Shown: positions 33,220-42,190, numbered from the stretch's first letter. The stretch: 64,000 nt of DNA from Bradyrhizobium elkanii WSM2783 (GCF_000472865.1 NZ_AXAP01000015.1:1-64000); one strand, 5' to 3'. The notes: generated by a model from the letters alone, not told the origin. Translations and numbers: made by a program.

Positions 33220-34812
33220 ATGAGCGCGCTGCAGCGGATCACGACGCGCCCCGATCGCGTCATCCGCTTCATCGAAAAACTCACGGTGCCGAGCGGCATC
33301 GGAAGCGGCAAGCCGTTCCGGCTCGAGCCGTTTCAGAAGCAGTTCATCCGCGACATCTACGAGCCGCACATCGGCGCCAATCGTGCAGTGCGGCGGGCGA
33401 TCCTGTCGATCGCGCGCAAGAACGGCAAGACCGCGTTGATCGCGGCGATCGTGCTGGCGCACCTGGTCGGCCCCGAGGCGATCGTCAACGGCGAGATCTA
33501 TTCAGCGGCCAATGATCGTGATCAGGCGGCGATCGTGTTCAAGTTTGCGAAACAGATCGTTGAGCTGGAGCCGGAGCTGCGCGCCCAGATCGAGATCATC
33601 CCGTCGACCAAGACGATGGTGGCGCGGCGCACCGGCTCAGTTTATCGCGCGGTCTCCAGCGAGGTCGGCACCAAGCACGGCTATTTGCCGAGCGTCGTGA
33701 TCTATGACGAGCTGGCGCAGGCCCGCAACCGCGACCTCTACGACGTGCTCGACACCGCGTTTGGCGCCCGCGAGGAGCCGCTGTTCATCGTGATCTCGAC
33801 CCAGTCGAATGATCCGGAGCACGTGCTCAGCAAGCTGATCGATGACGGCATCAGCAAAATCGATCCCTCGATCGTCTGCCATTTACATGCCGCCGACGAA
33901 GAATGCGATCTCGACGACGAGACACAATGGCTGAAGGCCAACCCGGCGCTCGGCGTCTTCCGCAACCGCGAGGATTTGGTCGCCGCGGTCCGCAAGGCCA
34001 AGCGACTTCCGGCCGAAGAGCCCAAGGTCAGAAACCTTTTCCTCAACCAGCGGATCTCGCCGATCTCGAGCCTGATCTCCAGAGCGGAATGGATGGCGTG
34101 CGGCGGCACCGCTGACGACGCCGCGCTGGTCGACGGCGAGGATATCTATTTGGCGCTCGACCTTTCCAGCGTCGCCGACCTGACCGCGCTGGTCGCCGGC
34201 AGCGCGGAGGAGCCGGTGCGGATCCAGCCGTTCTTCTGGAAGCCGGCCGATCATCTTGCCGATCATTCGCTGCGCGACTTCGGCGCCGGCACCCACCGCT
34301 ATGAACAATGGCGCGACGCCGGCCATCTGCTGGCGTCATCCGGCCGTTCGATCGATCCCGAAGCCATCGCGCTTACGATCGCCGAGCTGGTCGGCCGCTA
34401 CAACGTCAAGGGCCTGGCCTACGATCGCTGGCGCATCGCCGATCTGATGCGCGAGTTCGATCGCATCGGGTTGGCGGCGTGGGAGGACAAGGGCGCCGAG
34501 GCCGCGAAGAGCCATGAGGACGGCTTGCGCATGGTGCCGTGGGGTCAGGGCTACCGCGACATGGGGCCGGCGATCGACGCGCTCGAGCTGGCGGTGATCG
34601 AGCGCAAGCTGATCCATCCGCACAATCCGTGCCTGACCTGGAACATGGCCAATGCGGTGGCGACGATGGATCCGGCCGGCAACCGCAAGCTCGACAAGGA
34701 CAAGGCGCGCTTCCGGATCGATGGCGCGGTGGCGCTCGCGATGATGCTGGGCCTGCGCTCGCGCGACCGCGTCACTGAGCAGCCTGTCGATATTGAGGCG
34801 CTGATTGCGTAG
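33220..34812 (+). CDS. terL: Terminase large subunit
   Basis: 530 residues. ATPase Walker A-like ARKNGKT (65-71), Walker B SVVIYDE (158-164) with the coupling STQS motif further on; the C-terminal nuclease has the first acidic strand DIYLALDLSSVADL. Terminase_1-type partner of P27 small subunits. It powers DNA translocation and cuts concatemers. Starts 2 bp after terS. Confidence 0.92.
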   Translation: MSALQRITTRPDRVIRFIEKLTVPSGIGSGKPFRLEPFQKQFIRDIYEPHIGANRAVRRAILSIARKNGKTALIAAIVLAHLVGPEAIVNGEIYSAANDRDQAAIVFKFAKQIVELEPELRAQIEIIPSTKTMVARRTGSVYRAVSSEVGTKHGYLPSVVIYDELAQARNRDLYDVLDTAFGAREEPLFIVISTQSNDPEHVLSKLIDDGISKIDPSIVCHLHAADEECDLDDETQWLKANPALGVFRNREDLVAAVRKAKRLPAEEPKVRNLFLNQRISPISSLISRAEWMACGGTADDAALVDGEDIYLALDLSSVADLTALVAGSAEEPVRIQPFFWKPADHLADHSLRDFGAGTHRYEQWRDAGHLLASSGRSIDPEAIALTIAELVGRYNVKGLAYDRWRIADLMREFDRIGLAAWEDKGAEAAKSHEDGLRMVPWGQGYRDMGPAIDALELAVIERKLIHPHNPCLTWNMANAVATMDPAGNRKLDKDKARFRIDGAVALAMMLGLRSRDRVTEQPVDIEALIA

Positions 34813-34823
34813 GAGCCGGAAGA

Positions 34824-35168
34824 TTGCGTGTGCTGGTGTGCGGTAGCCGGAAATACCGCAATCGCGATCATGTCTGGCGAACGCTCGACCAGCTGCATTG
34901 GGTGACACCGATCACTTGCCTGATCCATGGCGGTGCAACCGGAGCCGATGCGTTCGCGGCAGCGTGGGGCAAGGCCTTCGACATCGAGGTGCTGGAATTT
35001 CTCGCCGACTGGCACAGGCTGGGGCCGAGCGCCGGACCAAAGCGCAATGCCGACATGATCAAGTATGGCGAGCCCGAGCTGGTGATCGCGTTTCCCGGCA
35101 ACAGCGGCACCAACAACATGATCGAAAAGGCCGAGGCTGTCGGGATCCCGGTTGTGAGGCAGGCATGA
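34824..35168 (+). CDS. SLOG/DUF2493-family nucleotide-binding-like protein
   Basis: 114 residues. MRVLVCGSRKYRN, IHGGATGADAFAA and VIAFPGNSGTNNMI are the typical DUF2493 (SLOG, YpsA-like) motifs. Predicted to bind a nucleotide-derived ligand. The start is TTG at 34824, supported by AGGAG upstream and the family N-terminus; no ATG fits. Coupled by ATGA to the next gene. Confidence 0.78.
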   Translation: MRVLVCGSRKYRNRDHVWRTLDQLHWVTPITCLIHGGATGADAFAAAWGKAFDIEVLEFLADWHRLGPSAGPKRNADMIKYGEPELVIAFPGNSGTNNMIEKAEAVGIPVVRQA

Positions 35169-35260
35169 GACCGCTGGACAACATCACACCCAAGATCTGG
35201 GTCGTGCTGATCATTGGTGTGGTGGTGCTGATCGCGATGGTCTGGCTGCTGCCGCCATGA
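35165..35260 (+). CDS. 31-residue single-TM peptide
   Basis: MRPLDNITPKIWVVLIIGVV and on to WLLPP: one transmembrane segment. ATGA overlaps on both sides support translation. Function unknown. Confidence 0.55.
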   Translation: MRPLDNITPKIWVVLIIGVVVLIAMVWLLPP

Positions 35261-35514
35261 TCGATCGCGACGACTGGAGCGAGCGCGAGCTGCAGGATGC
35301 CGAGGCCTACGCCACCACTTGCAGCAACGTGATCAGCCACATCCTCGGTCAGCTCGGCGCTGTCGAGGTGGCGCTGTCGGAGGATAAGCGTGCTGCGGTC
35401 GAGGTCGCCGCGCTGCTCGAGGCCGCGGTGCATCTGGCGCAGGACAAGCTGCAGCTCAATGCCGACGACTTCGCTGTTGCGGCTTGCGAGATGTATATGC
35501 GGATCAGGTCATGA
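35257..35514 (+). CDS. Hypothetical helical late-operon protein
   Basis: 85 residues, all-helical, acidic (LSEDKRAAVEVAALLEAAVH). ATGA on both sides. No family recognised. Confidence 0.55.
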   Translation: MIDRDDWSERELQDAEAYATTCSNVISHILGQLGAVEVALSEDKRAAVEVAALLEAAVHLAQDKLQLNADDFAVAACEMYMRIRS

Positions 35515-35717
35515 GCTGGTGGAAGCTGCAAACCTTCTACGGTGTCGAGGAGCCGGAGAACGGCAAGCATCGCGGCGACTGCGCGATCCAGACGATGTTC
35601 ACCGACGACCGCGCGCTGCAGGCCGCGATAGCGGCTTCCCGTTTGCGCGACGACATCGGCTGGGTCGACGTCACCGACATGATCACCCACAAGCTCCGAC
35701 GCGAGTATATGCGATGA
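35511..35717 (+). CDS. Hypothetical small protein
   Basis: 68 residues (MSWWKLQTFYGVEEPENGKH). ATGA with the previous gene. No family recognised. Confidence 0.5.
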   Translation: MSWWKLQTFYGVEEPENGKHRGDCAIQTMFTDDRALQAAIAASRLRDDIGWVDVTDMITHKLRREYMR

Positions 35718-35731
35718 AGAGGAGAGGCAGA

Positions 35732-36007
35732 ATGCGAACCATGGTCTTTGCTGTGGCTTTTGCCGTTTTTGGCTTCCTGGCCACCGAAGCCTCCGCCGGC
35801 ACGGTGCTCAACACCACGCAGGCCGATGTGAAAAAGCAATGCGAGGGCAAGACCAAGTGCAGCACCGCCTGCGGCTCCACGCTCTGCAACTATGTTTGCG
35901 ATGATCCGAAGCAGCAATGCACGGTCGCGATCTACATCAAGCGTCCGCCGAAGCCGCCGACGCGTCCGATCCCGCCGATCGGCACGGACGGCACGACTCG
36001 GCGCTGA
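35732..36007 (+). CDS. Secreted Cys-rich small protein
   Basis: 91 residues. Signal peptide MRTMVFAVAFAVFGFLATEA (cleavage at ASA-G), then six cysteines within about 35 residues (KQCEGKTKCSTACGSTLCNY...), then a Pro-rich tail. Likely three disulfides in the periplasm. The ATG at 35732 follows AGGAGAGG; an in-frame ATG at 35714 is the alternative. Confidence 0.65.
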   Translation: MRTMVFAVAFAVFGFLATEASAGTVLNTTQADVKKQCEGKTKCSTACGSTLCNYVCDDPKQQCTVAIYIKRPPKPPTRPIPPIGTDGTTRR

Positions 36008-36018
36008 GTCGCCCACCG

Positions 36019-36258
36019 ATGATCGCCGCTCTGATCGTGCTTCGCCTGGTGCTGTTGCATGGTCCGGACGGTCACGAGATCGCGCTCAATCCGGAGCAAA
36101 TCACGACGATGCGGGCGGCGTTGCCTAGCGGTCAAAACAAATATCTGACCGGCGACGCGCGCTGCATGATCTCAACCAGCGACGGCAAGTTCGTCAGCGT
36201 GGTCGAGACCTGTGACCAGGTGCGTCAATTGATCGAGGACGCGGAGAAATCCCAATGA
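36019..36258 (+). CDS. Hypothetical small beta-rich protein
   Basis: 79 residues; LVLLHGPDGHEIALNPEQIT and a C-terminal helix VVETCDQVRQLIEDAE give it a layout like the small FlbD-type fold, but it is only suggestive. ATGA to the next gene. Confidence 0.5.
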   Translation: MIAALIVLRLVLLHGPDGHEIALNPEQITTMRAALPSGQNKYLTGDARCMISTSDGKFVSVVETCDQVRQLIEDAEKSQ

Positions 36259-36512
36259 GCGATCATCCGGGCCGAATGCTTTTGGTCATGATTGCCGGTC
36301 TCATGCTGCTGCTGACCTCTGTCGCCGCTCCGGCGAGTCCACAGAGCAGGGGCTTCCATGGCGGCTCCGGCTTCCGGGCGGCGACCATCAGGCCACCCGT
36401 TGTGCAGCCGCAAAGCCGCAAGTCCTGCTACCGCCGCCGGCTCCACCAGCTACTTGCACTCGGCCATGATTACGACCTGGCCCAGGAAGAGGCGTTGTTG
36501 ATTTGCGGATGA
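36255..36512 (+). CDS. Small membrane-anchored or exported protein
   Basis: 85 residues: one hydrophobic N-terminal segment (MLLVMIAGLMLLLTSVAAPA) then a basic tail with two cysteines. It lies directly before the endolysin, so it may be a lysis accessory such as a spanin-like or release protein (inference from position). Confidence 0.5.
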   Translation: MSDHPGRMLLVMIAGLMLLLTSVAAPASPQSRGFHGGSGFRAATIRPPVVQPQSRKSCYRRRLHQLLALGHDYDLAQEEALLICG

Positions 36513-36537
36513 TGAATTCATGGGGAGTTCGTATGGC

Positions 36538-37314
36538 ATGAGTGACCATCCTTCCTGCATCGATATCTCGCACTGGCAGGGCTTTCCGGATTTTGAGGAT
36601 GTTGCGGCGCAGGGCGTCGTCGCCTGCATCATGAAAGCGACCGAGGGCACGAGCTACATCGACCCCAACCGCGCCACCAATTATGTCAACGCCACCGCCG
36701 CCGGCATCGCGTGCTGTACCTACCATTGGATCAAGCCAGGCAATGCTGCCAAACAGATGGAATTCTATCTGTCGGTGGTTGATCCGGTTGGCGGCGAGAG
36801 AATGGTCATTGACTATGAGGAAGATGGCCTTCGACTTCAGGAGCTTTTGGAAGCGGTGGAGGTTCTGAAGGCCGATCCGCGCGAGCTGCAGGTCACGGTT
36901 TACAGCGGTCATCTCCTGAAAGAGCAGCTTGGCACCGACTGCAACGACTATCTCGCCGAGAACACCGACCTTTGGCTTGCGCAATATACCGACGGCACGC
37001 CGAGCTGGCCGAGCGGCACCTATCCGCATTGGACCTTGTGGCAGTACTCAGAGAGCGGCGAGGTCGACGGCATCGACGATACCAATGTCGATCTCAACCG
37101 CTTCGATGGCGACAACGATGAGCTGGTGCGGTGGATCAGCCCGGCCGGGTTCGCGCCGCCGAAGCCGCCGGAGCCGGAGCCCAGCGAGGCTGTGATCGTC
37201 GACATCACGGCACCGACCAATCTCCCGGTGCTGGTGACGGTCAACGGTGCCGAAGTGCAACAGCGGCGTCGCCGCCCTCGGTTGCGGGTCCCGCGCGGGC
37301 CTGATCTCAGATGA
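36538..37314 (+). CDS. GH25 lysozyme endolysin
   Basis: 258 residues. GH25 muramidase signatures: CIDISHWQGFPDF with D9, ATEGTSYIDP, and the catalytic VIDYEED (D92, E94), ending with WQYSESG. It cleaves the MurNAc-GlcNAc bond in peptidoglycan. No signal peptide, so it needs a holin. The ATG at 36538 has GGGGAG ten bases upstream; the ATG at 36520 lacks a site. A Pro/Arg-rich tail follows the catalytic domain. Confidence 0.88.
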   Translation: MSDHPSCIDISHWQGFPDFEDVAAQGVVACIMKATEGTSYIDPNRATNYVNATAAGIACCTYHWIKPGNAAKQMEFYLSVVDPVGGERMVIDYEEDGLRLQELLEAVEVLKADPRELQVTVYSGHLLKEQLGTDCNDYLAENTDLWLAQYTDGTPSWPSGTYPHWTLWQYSESGEVDGIDDTNVDLNRFDGDNDELVRWISPAGFAPPKPPEPEPSEAVIVDITAPTNLPVLVTVNGAEVQQRRRRPRLRVPRGPDLR

Positions 37315-37424
37315 GCCGATGGCGCCACTGGCTCGGCAGCCCGACCGGCGCGCTGTGGTACTTCGGCACGGCGTGGGGCCTGATCCTGCTGTACTGGTTC
37401 TGGTTTTGGTGGACCGAGCCATAG
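37311..37424 (+). CDS. 37-residue Trp-rich transmembrane protein
   Basis: MSRWRHWLGSPTGALWYFGT and a hydrophobic end rich in Trp and Phe (LILLYWFWFWW). ATGA overlap with the endolysin, TAG-ATG adjacency with the HNH gene. A small lysis-linked membrane protein is possible. Confidence 0.55.
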   Translation: MSRWRHWLGSPTGALWYFGTAWGLILLYWFWFWWTEP

Positions 37425-37748
37425 ATGGACGAAAGCTCGACCCGCACCCAGTGGCAGCACTTCTATGACACCGCGGTCTGGCAGCGTCTGCGTCGGCTGC
37501 AGCTCACCCACGAACCGCTGTGCAAGATGTGCCTGGCGCGTGGCGTGGTCACGCCGGCCCGGGTTGCCGACCATGTCGAGCCGCACAACGGCGACTGGAA
37601 TAAGTTTCGGCTCGGCGCGCTGCAGTCGCTCTGTTTCGACTGCCACGACATCCATAAGCGGCGCATCGAGTTGCGCGGCTATTCGAGCGACATCGACGAA
37701 GACGGCTGGCCGATCGATCCAAAACATCCCGCGAACAGGAGAGGGTGA
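37425..37748 (+). CDS. HNH endonuclease
   Basis: 107 residues. Zinc-knuckle CKMC and CFDCH with the HNH core VADHVEPHNGDWNKF. Phage HNH proteins beside terminase often take part in DNA packaging cleavage. Starts right after the previous stop. Confidence 0.85.
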   Translation: MDESSTRTQWQHFYDTAVWQRLRRLQLTHEPLCKMCLARGVVTPARVADHVEPHNGDWNKFRLGALQSLCFDCHDIHKRRIELRGYSSDIDEDGWPIDPKHPANRRG

Positions 37749-37749
37749 C

Positions 37750-38103
37750 ATGGCACTGCAGGTTCTGAACGGCCCGTTCATTCAACCGGGCGAATCCTTG
37801 TCGGACGCGCACGACTGCACTGCCGGCAGCATCATCCGCCTGACGATGCCTGGCGTATGGACGCCGGCCAACATCTCGTTCCAAATTTCGACCGATGGTG
37901 CGCTGTTCAACGACCTCGTCGATTTCGACGGCGATTATGTGCAGGTGCCGATCGTCGCCGGCTCCGCGCTCGTGGTCGCGCCGCTCGTCGACTACCTGAA
38001 GGCGGTGGCGTTCCTGAAGATCAGATCCGGCACGCCGGATCATCCGGTGCCGCAAGCCGACCTGCGCGAGTTCGCGGTGGCGATCGAGGTCGCCGGAGCG
38101 TGA
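37750..38103 (+). CDS. Hypothetical virion-type beta protein
   Basis: 117 residues, beta-rich (LNGPFIQPGESLSDAHDCTA, NISFQISTDGALFNDLVDFD). The pattern recalls small phage decoration or fibre-associated domains. GGAGAGGG precedes the ATG. No definite family. Confidence 0.5.
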   Translation: MALQVLNGPFIQPGESLSDAHDCTAGSIIRLTMPGVWTPANISFQISTDGALFNDLVDFDGDYVQVPIVAGSALVVAPLVDYLKAVAFLKIRSGTPDHPVPQADLREFAVAIEVAGA

Positions 38104-38104
38104 C

Positions 38105-38530
38105 TTGCCGATTTTGCAATGGCGTTGCGCGCATGGTGAGGCTCCAGCTGTCACGCTTCCGTGCGCCGCGACGGTCGCCATTGCGCCGCACGACGACAGC
38201 GTCGATAGCAACGTCGTCCTCATCACCGGCAAAGGCACCATCGAGTCCTTCGGCGACGGGCCGCATATCATCAAGCGGGTCCTCTTCGAGCCCGGCATCA
38301 CGCTGAAGCATTCGGCTCAGCTGCAGCTACTGAGCTGCACCGACCGCGAGATCTCCACCGCGGCAGTCGGTTGGTATGCCTGCGATGGCGCCGGCCACTG
38401 GCATGAAGTCCATTTTAGCGCGACCGGTGCGGCCGAGCTGACGCGCCGGCTCGAGGTCATCCTGCGCCGTTTCGACGAGATCGAGGCGCGGCTAGAGCGG
38501 CTGGAGCAACGCAGCGATGTCGACCATTGA
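38105..38530 (+). CDS. Hypothetical protein with C-terminal coiled coil
   Basis: 141 residues from a TTG start at 38105 (GGAGCG upstream). Beta-rich body, then a coiled coil RRFDEIEARLERLEQ. It overlaps the following gene by 14 bp. Start uncertain. Confidence 0.45.
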   Translation: MPILQWRCAHGEAPAVTLPCAATVAIAPHDDSVDSNVVLITGKGTIESFGDGPHIIKRVLFEPGITLKHSAQLQLLSCTDREISTAAVGWYACDGAGHWHEVHFSATGAAELTRRLEVILRRFDEIEARLERLEQRSDVDH

Positions 38531-41500
38531 GCGGCAACGTGCGGCGTTGCGGCGTGAACGGTGGATGCAGACCAGCGCGCATTCGCTTCGCCTGCTCGGC
38601 CGGCTTTATACGCGCGACTTCGATCCGAGCCAGCCGCGCGACGAGCACGGCCGCTGGGTCGATGCCGGCGGCAGCGATGGCGGCGGTGCGGCGCCCGTGA
38701 TCGACACCGCCAAGGTCGAGGCCAAGACCCAGAGCAACGTCACCGCGGCCAGTGCCAAGGCGCTCGCCAACGGCGTTGAACCATTGCCGGGCAGCAAGGG
38801 CGAGCATCCCAACACGATCGGCTCCCGGCAACCGACGGCGAAGGGCGCCAAGCTGGCCTACGGCCAACCCGACGTCGCGTCGATGAAGCTCGACCCGAAG
38901 CGCTACGCCCACGACATCGCGCTGCTCGGCAACGCCGACTTCTATCCGAACTTCCGCGCCAAAGAGATGGCCGGTTCGACCGATGCCGCAACCCGCGCCG
39001 CGGTCGAGCACATGAAGGACAATCTGAAATTCCTGTACAGCTTCGCCGATAAGTCGACCCAGGTCTGGTACGACGGCGCCCGCGCCCTGGTCGACGACCG
39101 CGCCAAGCTCTGGGGCTTCAACGACGCCAGCGTTGCCGGGGTCTATGCCGCGCTGTCGCCGACCAAGGACTGGGATCAGAACGTCCACATCGCGGACATG
39201 CTGATGAAGACCTACAAGACCCAGCAGGGCCACCGCTGGGACGACGCGATGGAGGAACAGGCGAAGACGCTGTGGTCGGACAAGAACCAGGCCGTGGTCG
39301 ACCTGGTGCGCGGCAAGACCCTCGGCGAACTGACGAGCCCGGCCGAGAAGGCGCTCTGGATCCGGACCTACGACGAGACCCACAACTCGACCGACTACCG
39401 CACCGTGCTGCCGAACGGCGCGCTCGGCGCCATCGTACGCAACAAGGACGGCAGCAACGCCAAGGTGGTCTGGCAGTCCCTGGCCTCGATCACTAACGCG
39501 GTGAAGGCGCTGGAGGCCAATGGCGATACCGCGACGATCTCGGCGGCGATGGGGACCGCGCACAAGGTGCGGTCGTTCTACAACAACATTCTTGATCCGC
39601 ATTCCGCCAATGGTGACGTCACCATCGACACCCATGCGGTTGGCGCCGCGCTGCTGCGTTCGCTCAGCAACAAGACAGTGCCGGTGCTGCACAATTTCGG
39701 CCTGGCGCCCGACAAGGCCGACAAGCCGGAGGGCTGGGAAGCCGCCGGCTCATCGGTCAAGACCGGCTTAAGCGGGCTTTATCCGGTTTATGCGGAGGCC
39801 TACCGCGAGGCCGCCAAAGAGCTGGGGATTCAGCCGCGTCAATTGCAATCGGCGGTGTGGGTGGTAAAACGCGAGGCCTTCGGCAACCTTAGCAAAAAGC
39901 AGATTGCCGCCGTCGAGGACGCCTGGCGCGCCTATCACGACGATCCGAAGGTGACGCTCGAGGCGACGCAAGCGACGATCGCCGAGCTGGCTGGATTGAG
40001 GAAGCATGAACGACACGACCCAGAACGACATCATCAAGCTATTGAAGGAAGCCGGCGTCCCGGTGACCCGCGAGAATTACATCAATCTGAATTGGGGCGA
40101 GCCGCTGCCCGAGTGGACGGCGGAGCTGGAAATGGAATTGCCGAAAGAATTGCAGGACTGGTCGCTGTTCGAGACGCGCGACGGCGAGCTGCAGCTGAAG
40201 AAGTAGCGCAGGCGGAGCGCGCCCGCCGCTGGAGGCAGCTGCGGCAGAAGTGGGACGAAAGCCAGCACCCGCGCGATCCCGCCGGCACTTCGACCGGCGG
40301 TCAGTTCACCTCAAGCGGTGGCGGTAGCAGCAGCGGTGAAGCCGCCGCCGCGGTCCCGGTCGACGCCGAAGTCGTCAACGTCGGCGGCGATAAATGGAAT
40401 CAGGAAATTGCCAAGGAGCTGGAGCGCGAGTATCAGGCGGCGCGCCCCGAGCTTGAGGAATTGGCGGCAGGGGCGGTTGGCGAATCCACCGTAACCGACG
40501 CGGATGAAGACGAGGAAGATCCGCCCTACGTCCCGGAAGAATGGGATTCGCTCTCGGGCGATGACCAGGAAGAGGCCGCGCAGGAATACAAGAGCAAGAA
40601 CTACGACGACTACCTGCAGAGCGAGAGCGATAATTGGTACAGCGAGTATGCGCCCGACGATGCCCGGGTCTTGGTCGCGGAAAATTACAACGACGGCACC
40701 ACGACTGACTGGGTGAGCGAAACGCTCGATGATCTGCGCAGCGACCGCAAGGCCGATGGGCTGCCGGACTTTCCGTTCACCGATCAGCAGATGATGGATG
40801 CGCTGACGATTGACTACGAAGCCTATGGCGGCGGCTCGACCAACGATCCGGAATTTTCCTGGGATGACGACAAGCTGACGGCGCCGGCCGGCTACGATCC
40901 GGCACAGCAGACATTGCCTGGCGTCGAGCCGCTGAAGCCGGAAGATTATCTGACGCCGAAGATGCGCGACGAGATCGAGAAGGCGCTCGCGGCGGAGTTC
41001 AACAAGCAGGGCGACGATCTCGCCGGCAAGATGGATCCGCCGGATTACCTCGGCGACAGCGCCAATGAATTCCTCGAGGAGTCCTGGAATTCGATGCAAG
41101 ATTCGGAAAAGTTCGCCTGGCTCGAGAGCAACACCAACATCCTCGAAAAATACCAGGAAGCCGCCGAGACAGCGGACGCGCCGCAGGAGCTGGTGGTCGA
41201 AGCGCTGCCGAGCAAATTCGATCCGTTGCAGCAGAACGCCAGCGCCGAGCAGTATCAGCGCACCCAGGCTTTAGCGCGCTATCTCTCCGCCGAACGTGCC
41301 GTGCAGGTGCTGGAAGATCGCAAGTTGCCGGTGCCGAGCCGGCAAGCGCTGGCCAATATCGACAGTCAATTGTGGGGCGCCTGGAAGAGCAGCTCCACCT
41401 CCAAAAACGGCATGCTGCTGCAGGTCGCGACCGCCGATGAGCTGGAGGGCCGGCTCAATGCCAAGACCGCGACCGAGATCAACCGCGATGAGATGAAACG

Positions 41501-41966
41501 CTACGCCGATCAGTATTATGCGAACATCGGCGGCTACAACGGCGTTAAGGCCTACGTGCGCGCGAAATGGGAAGTGACGCAATATCTGCTCGACAAGGGC
41601 GGCATCAAAACCCTGCAGCTCTATCGTGGCATTCGGTTGCCGCCCGATGTGATTGCGAAACGGTTCAAGCATCTGCCGGCCGGCCGCCAGATCGAGGGCC
41701 ACACTTTGATGCCGACTTTGGAGGTGGTGCGCAACGGTGCCGCCTCGACGTCGCTCAATGCCGGTGTCTCTAACGGTTGGGGCAATAGCGACAACCGGAT
41801 CGTGTTGCGATTGGAAGTGCCGCGCACCGCAGCGCTGTCGGTGCCGGCCTACGGCATCAACGTCCATAGCGAGCGCGAGGTGGTGGTCGCCGGCACCGCC
41901 TGGAAGGGCTGGGATGCCTGGAAAGACACGGCCCCAGAATTTCATAAGGTACCGTTGGCGGCATAG
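38517..41966 (+). CDS. Giant virion-associated protein with C-terminal ADP-ribosyltransferase
   Basis: 1149 residues in one open frame. N-terminal part (about 30-495): PSQPRDEHGRWVDAGG, then a domain with AALSPTKDWDQNVHIAD and VTIDTHAVGAALLRS, which resembles an uncharacterised phage domain (DUF7178-like, not verified). Residues about 498-565 are R/A-rich and overlie the nested gene at 40006. A second DESQHPRDPAGTSTGGQF starts the C-terminal half, which is acidic and ends in an R-S-E ADP-ribosyltransferase: LYRG with R1037, STS 1077-1079, ERE with E1119 and E1121. The ExE form suggests arginine modification. Such enzymes in phage (T4 Alt, MuF-linked toxins) enter the host with DNA. It may be two genes fused. 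Confidence 0.7.
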   Translation: MSTIERQRAALRRERWMQTSAHSLRLLGRLYTRDFDPSQPRDEHGRWVDAGGSDGGGAAPVIDTAKVEAKTQSNVTAASAKALANGVEPLPGSKGEHPNTIGSRQPTAKGAKLAYGQPDVASMKLDPKRYAHDIALLGNADFYPNFRAKEMAGSTDAATRAAVEHMKDNLKFLYSFADKSTQVWYDGARALVDDRAKLWGFNDASVAGVYAALSPTKDWDQNVHIADMLMKTYKTQQGHRWDDAMEEQAKTLWSDKNQAVVDLVRGKTLGELTSPAEKALWIRTYDETHNSTDYRTVLPNGALGAIVRNKDGSNAKVVWQSLASITNAVKALEANGDTATISAAMGTAHKVRSFYNNILDPHSANGDVTIDTHAVGAALLRSLSNKTVPVLHNFGLAPDKADKPEGWEAAGSSVKTGLSGLYPVYAEAYREAAKELGIQPRQLQSAVWVVKREAFGNLSKKQIAAVEDAWRAYHDDPKVTLEATQATIAELAGLRKHERHDPERHHQAIEGSRRPGDPRELHQSELGRAAARVDGGAGNGIAERIAGLVAVRDARRRAAAEEVAQAERARRWRQLRQKWDESQHPRDPAGTSTGGQFTSSGGGSSSGEAAAAVPVDAEVVNVGGDKWNQEIAKELEREYQAARPELEELAAGAVGESTVTDADEDEEDPPYVPEEWDSLSGDDQEEAAQEYKSKNYDDYLQSESDNWYSEYAPDDARVLVAENYNDGTTTDWVSETLDDLRSDRKADGLPDFPFTDQQMMDALTIDYEAYGGGSTNDPEFSWDDDKLTAPAGYDPAQQTLPGVEPLKPEDYLTPKMRDEIEKALAAEFNKQGDDLAGKMDPPDYLGDSANEFLEESWNSMQDSEKFAWLESNTNILEKYQEAAETADAPQELVVEALPSKFDPLQQNASAEQYQRTQALARYLSAERAVQVLEDRKLPVPSRQALANIDSQLWGAWKSSSTSKNGMLLQVATADELEGRLNAKTATEINRDEMKRYADQYYANIGGYNGVKAYVRAKWEVTQYLLDKGGIKTLQLYRGIRLPPDVIAKRFKHLPAGRQIEGHTLMPTLEVVRNGAASTSLNAGVSNGWGNSDNRIVLRLEVPRTAALSVPAYGINVHSEREVVVAGTAWKGWDAWKDTAPEFHKVPLAA
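40006..40206 (+). CDS. 66-residue gene nested out of frame in the giant ORF
   Basis: MNDTTQNDIIKLLKEAGVPV ... LPKELQDWSLFETRDGELQ: balanced protein-like composition. The ATG has TGAGGAAGC directly upstream, a near-ideal ribosome site. The overlapping giant frame is arginine/alanine-rich here. It may be a genuine small gene, with the giant frame passing through it after loss of a stop. Confidence 0.6.
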   Translation: MNDTTQNDIIKLLKEAGVPVTRENYINLNWGEPLPEWTAELEMELPKELQDWSLFETRDGELQLKK

Positions 41967-41968
41967 CG

Positions 41969-42190
41969 ATGGCCAACAAGCCCGAGCCCTACAAGATCGA
42001 CATTGTGCTGATGGAGCTGCAGCAGCATCTGCCGCACTGGCTCGACCCCAAGGAACGCTATCCGGAAAAGTTCGACGCGATCCGCGACAAGCATCGCGAG
42101 CGCTGGATTGCTGAGCAGCAAGCCAGGGGCAAGAAGGCAAAGCGCGCCAAGCGCTTCCGAGACCTCAAGCGAAAATTTCTCGCGCGCTGA
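41969..42190 (+). CDS. Small basic protein after the ART gene
   Basis: 73 residues, very basic C-terminus (GKKAKRAKRFRDLKRKFLAR). Starts 2 bp after the giant ORF. Could bind nucleic acid or the preceding protein. No family recognised. Confidence 0.5.
   Translation: MANKPEPYKIDIVLMELQQHLPHWLDPKERYPEKFDAIRDKHRERWIAEQQARGKKAKRAKRFRDLKRKFLAR

Noticed and set aside
38457..39692. A 411-residue minus-strand frame under the giant ORF
   Set aside because: Arg/Val/Gly-rich shadow of a convincing plus-strand domain with conserved motifs.
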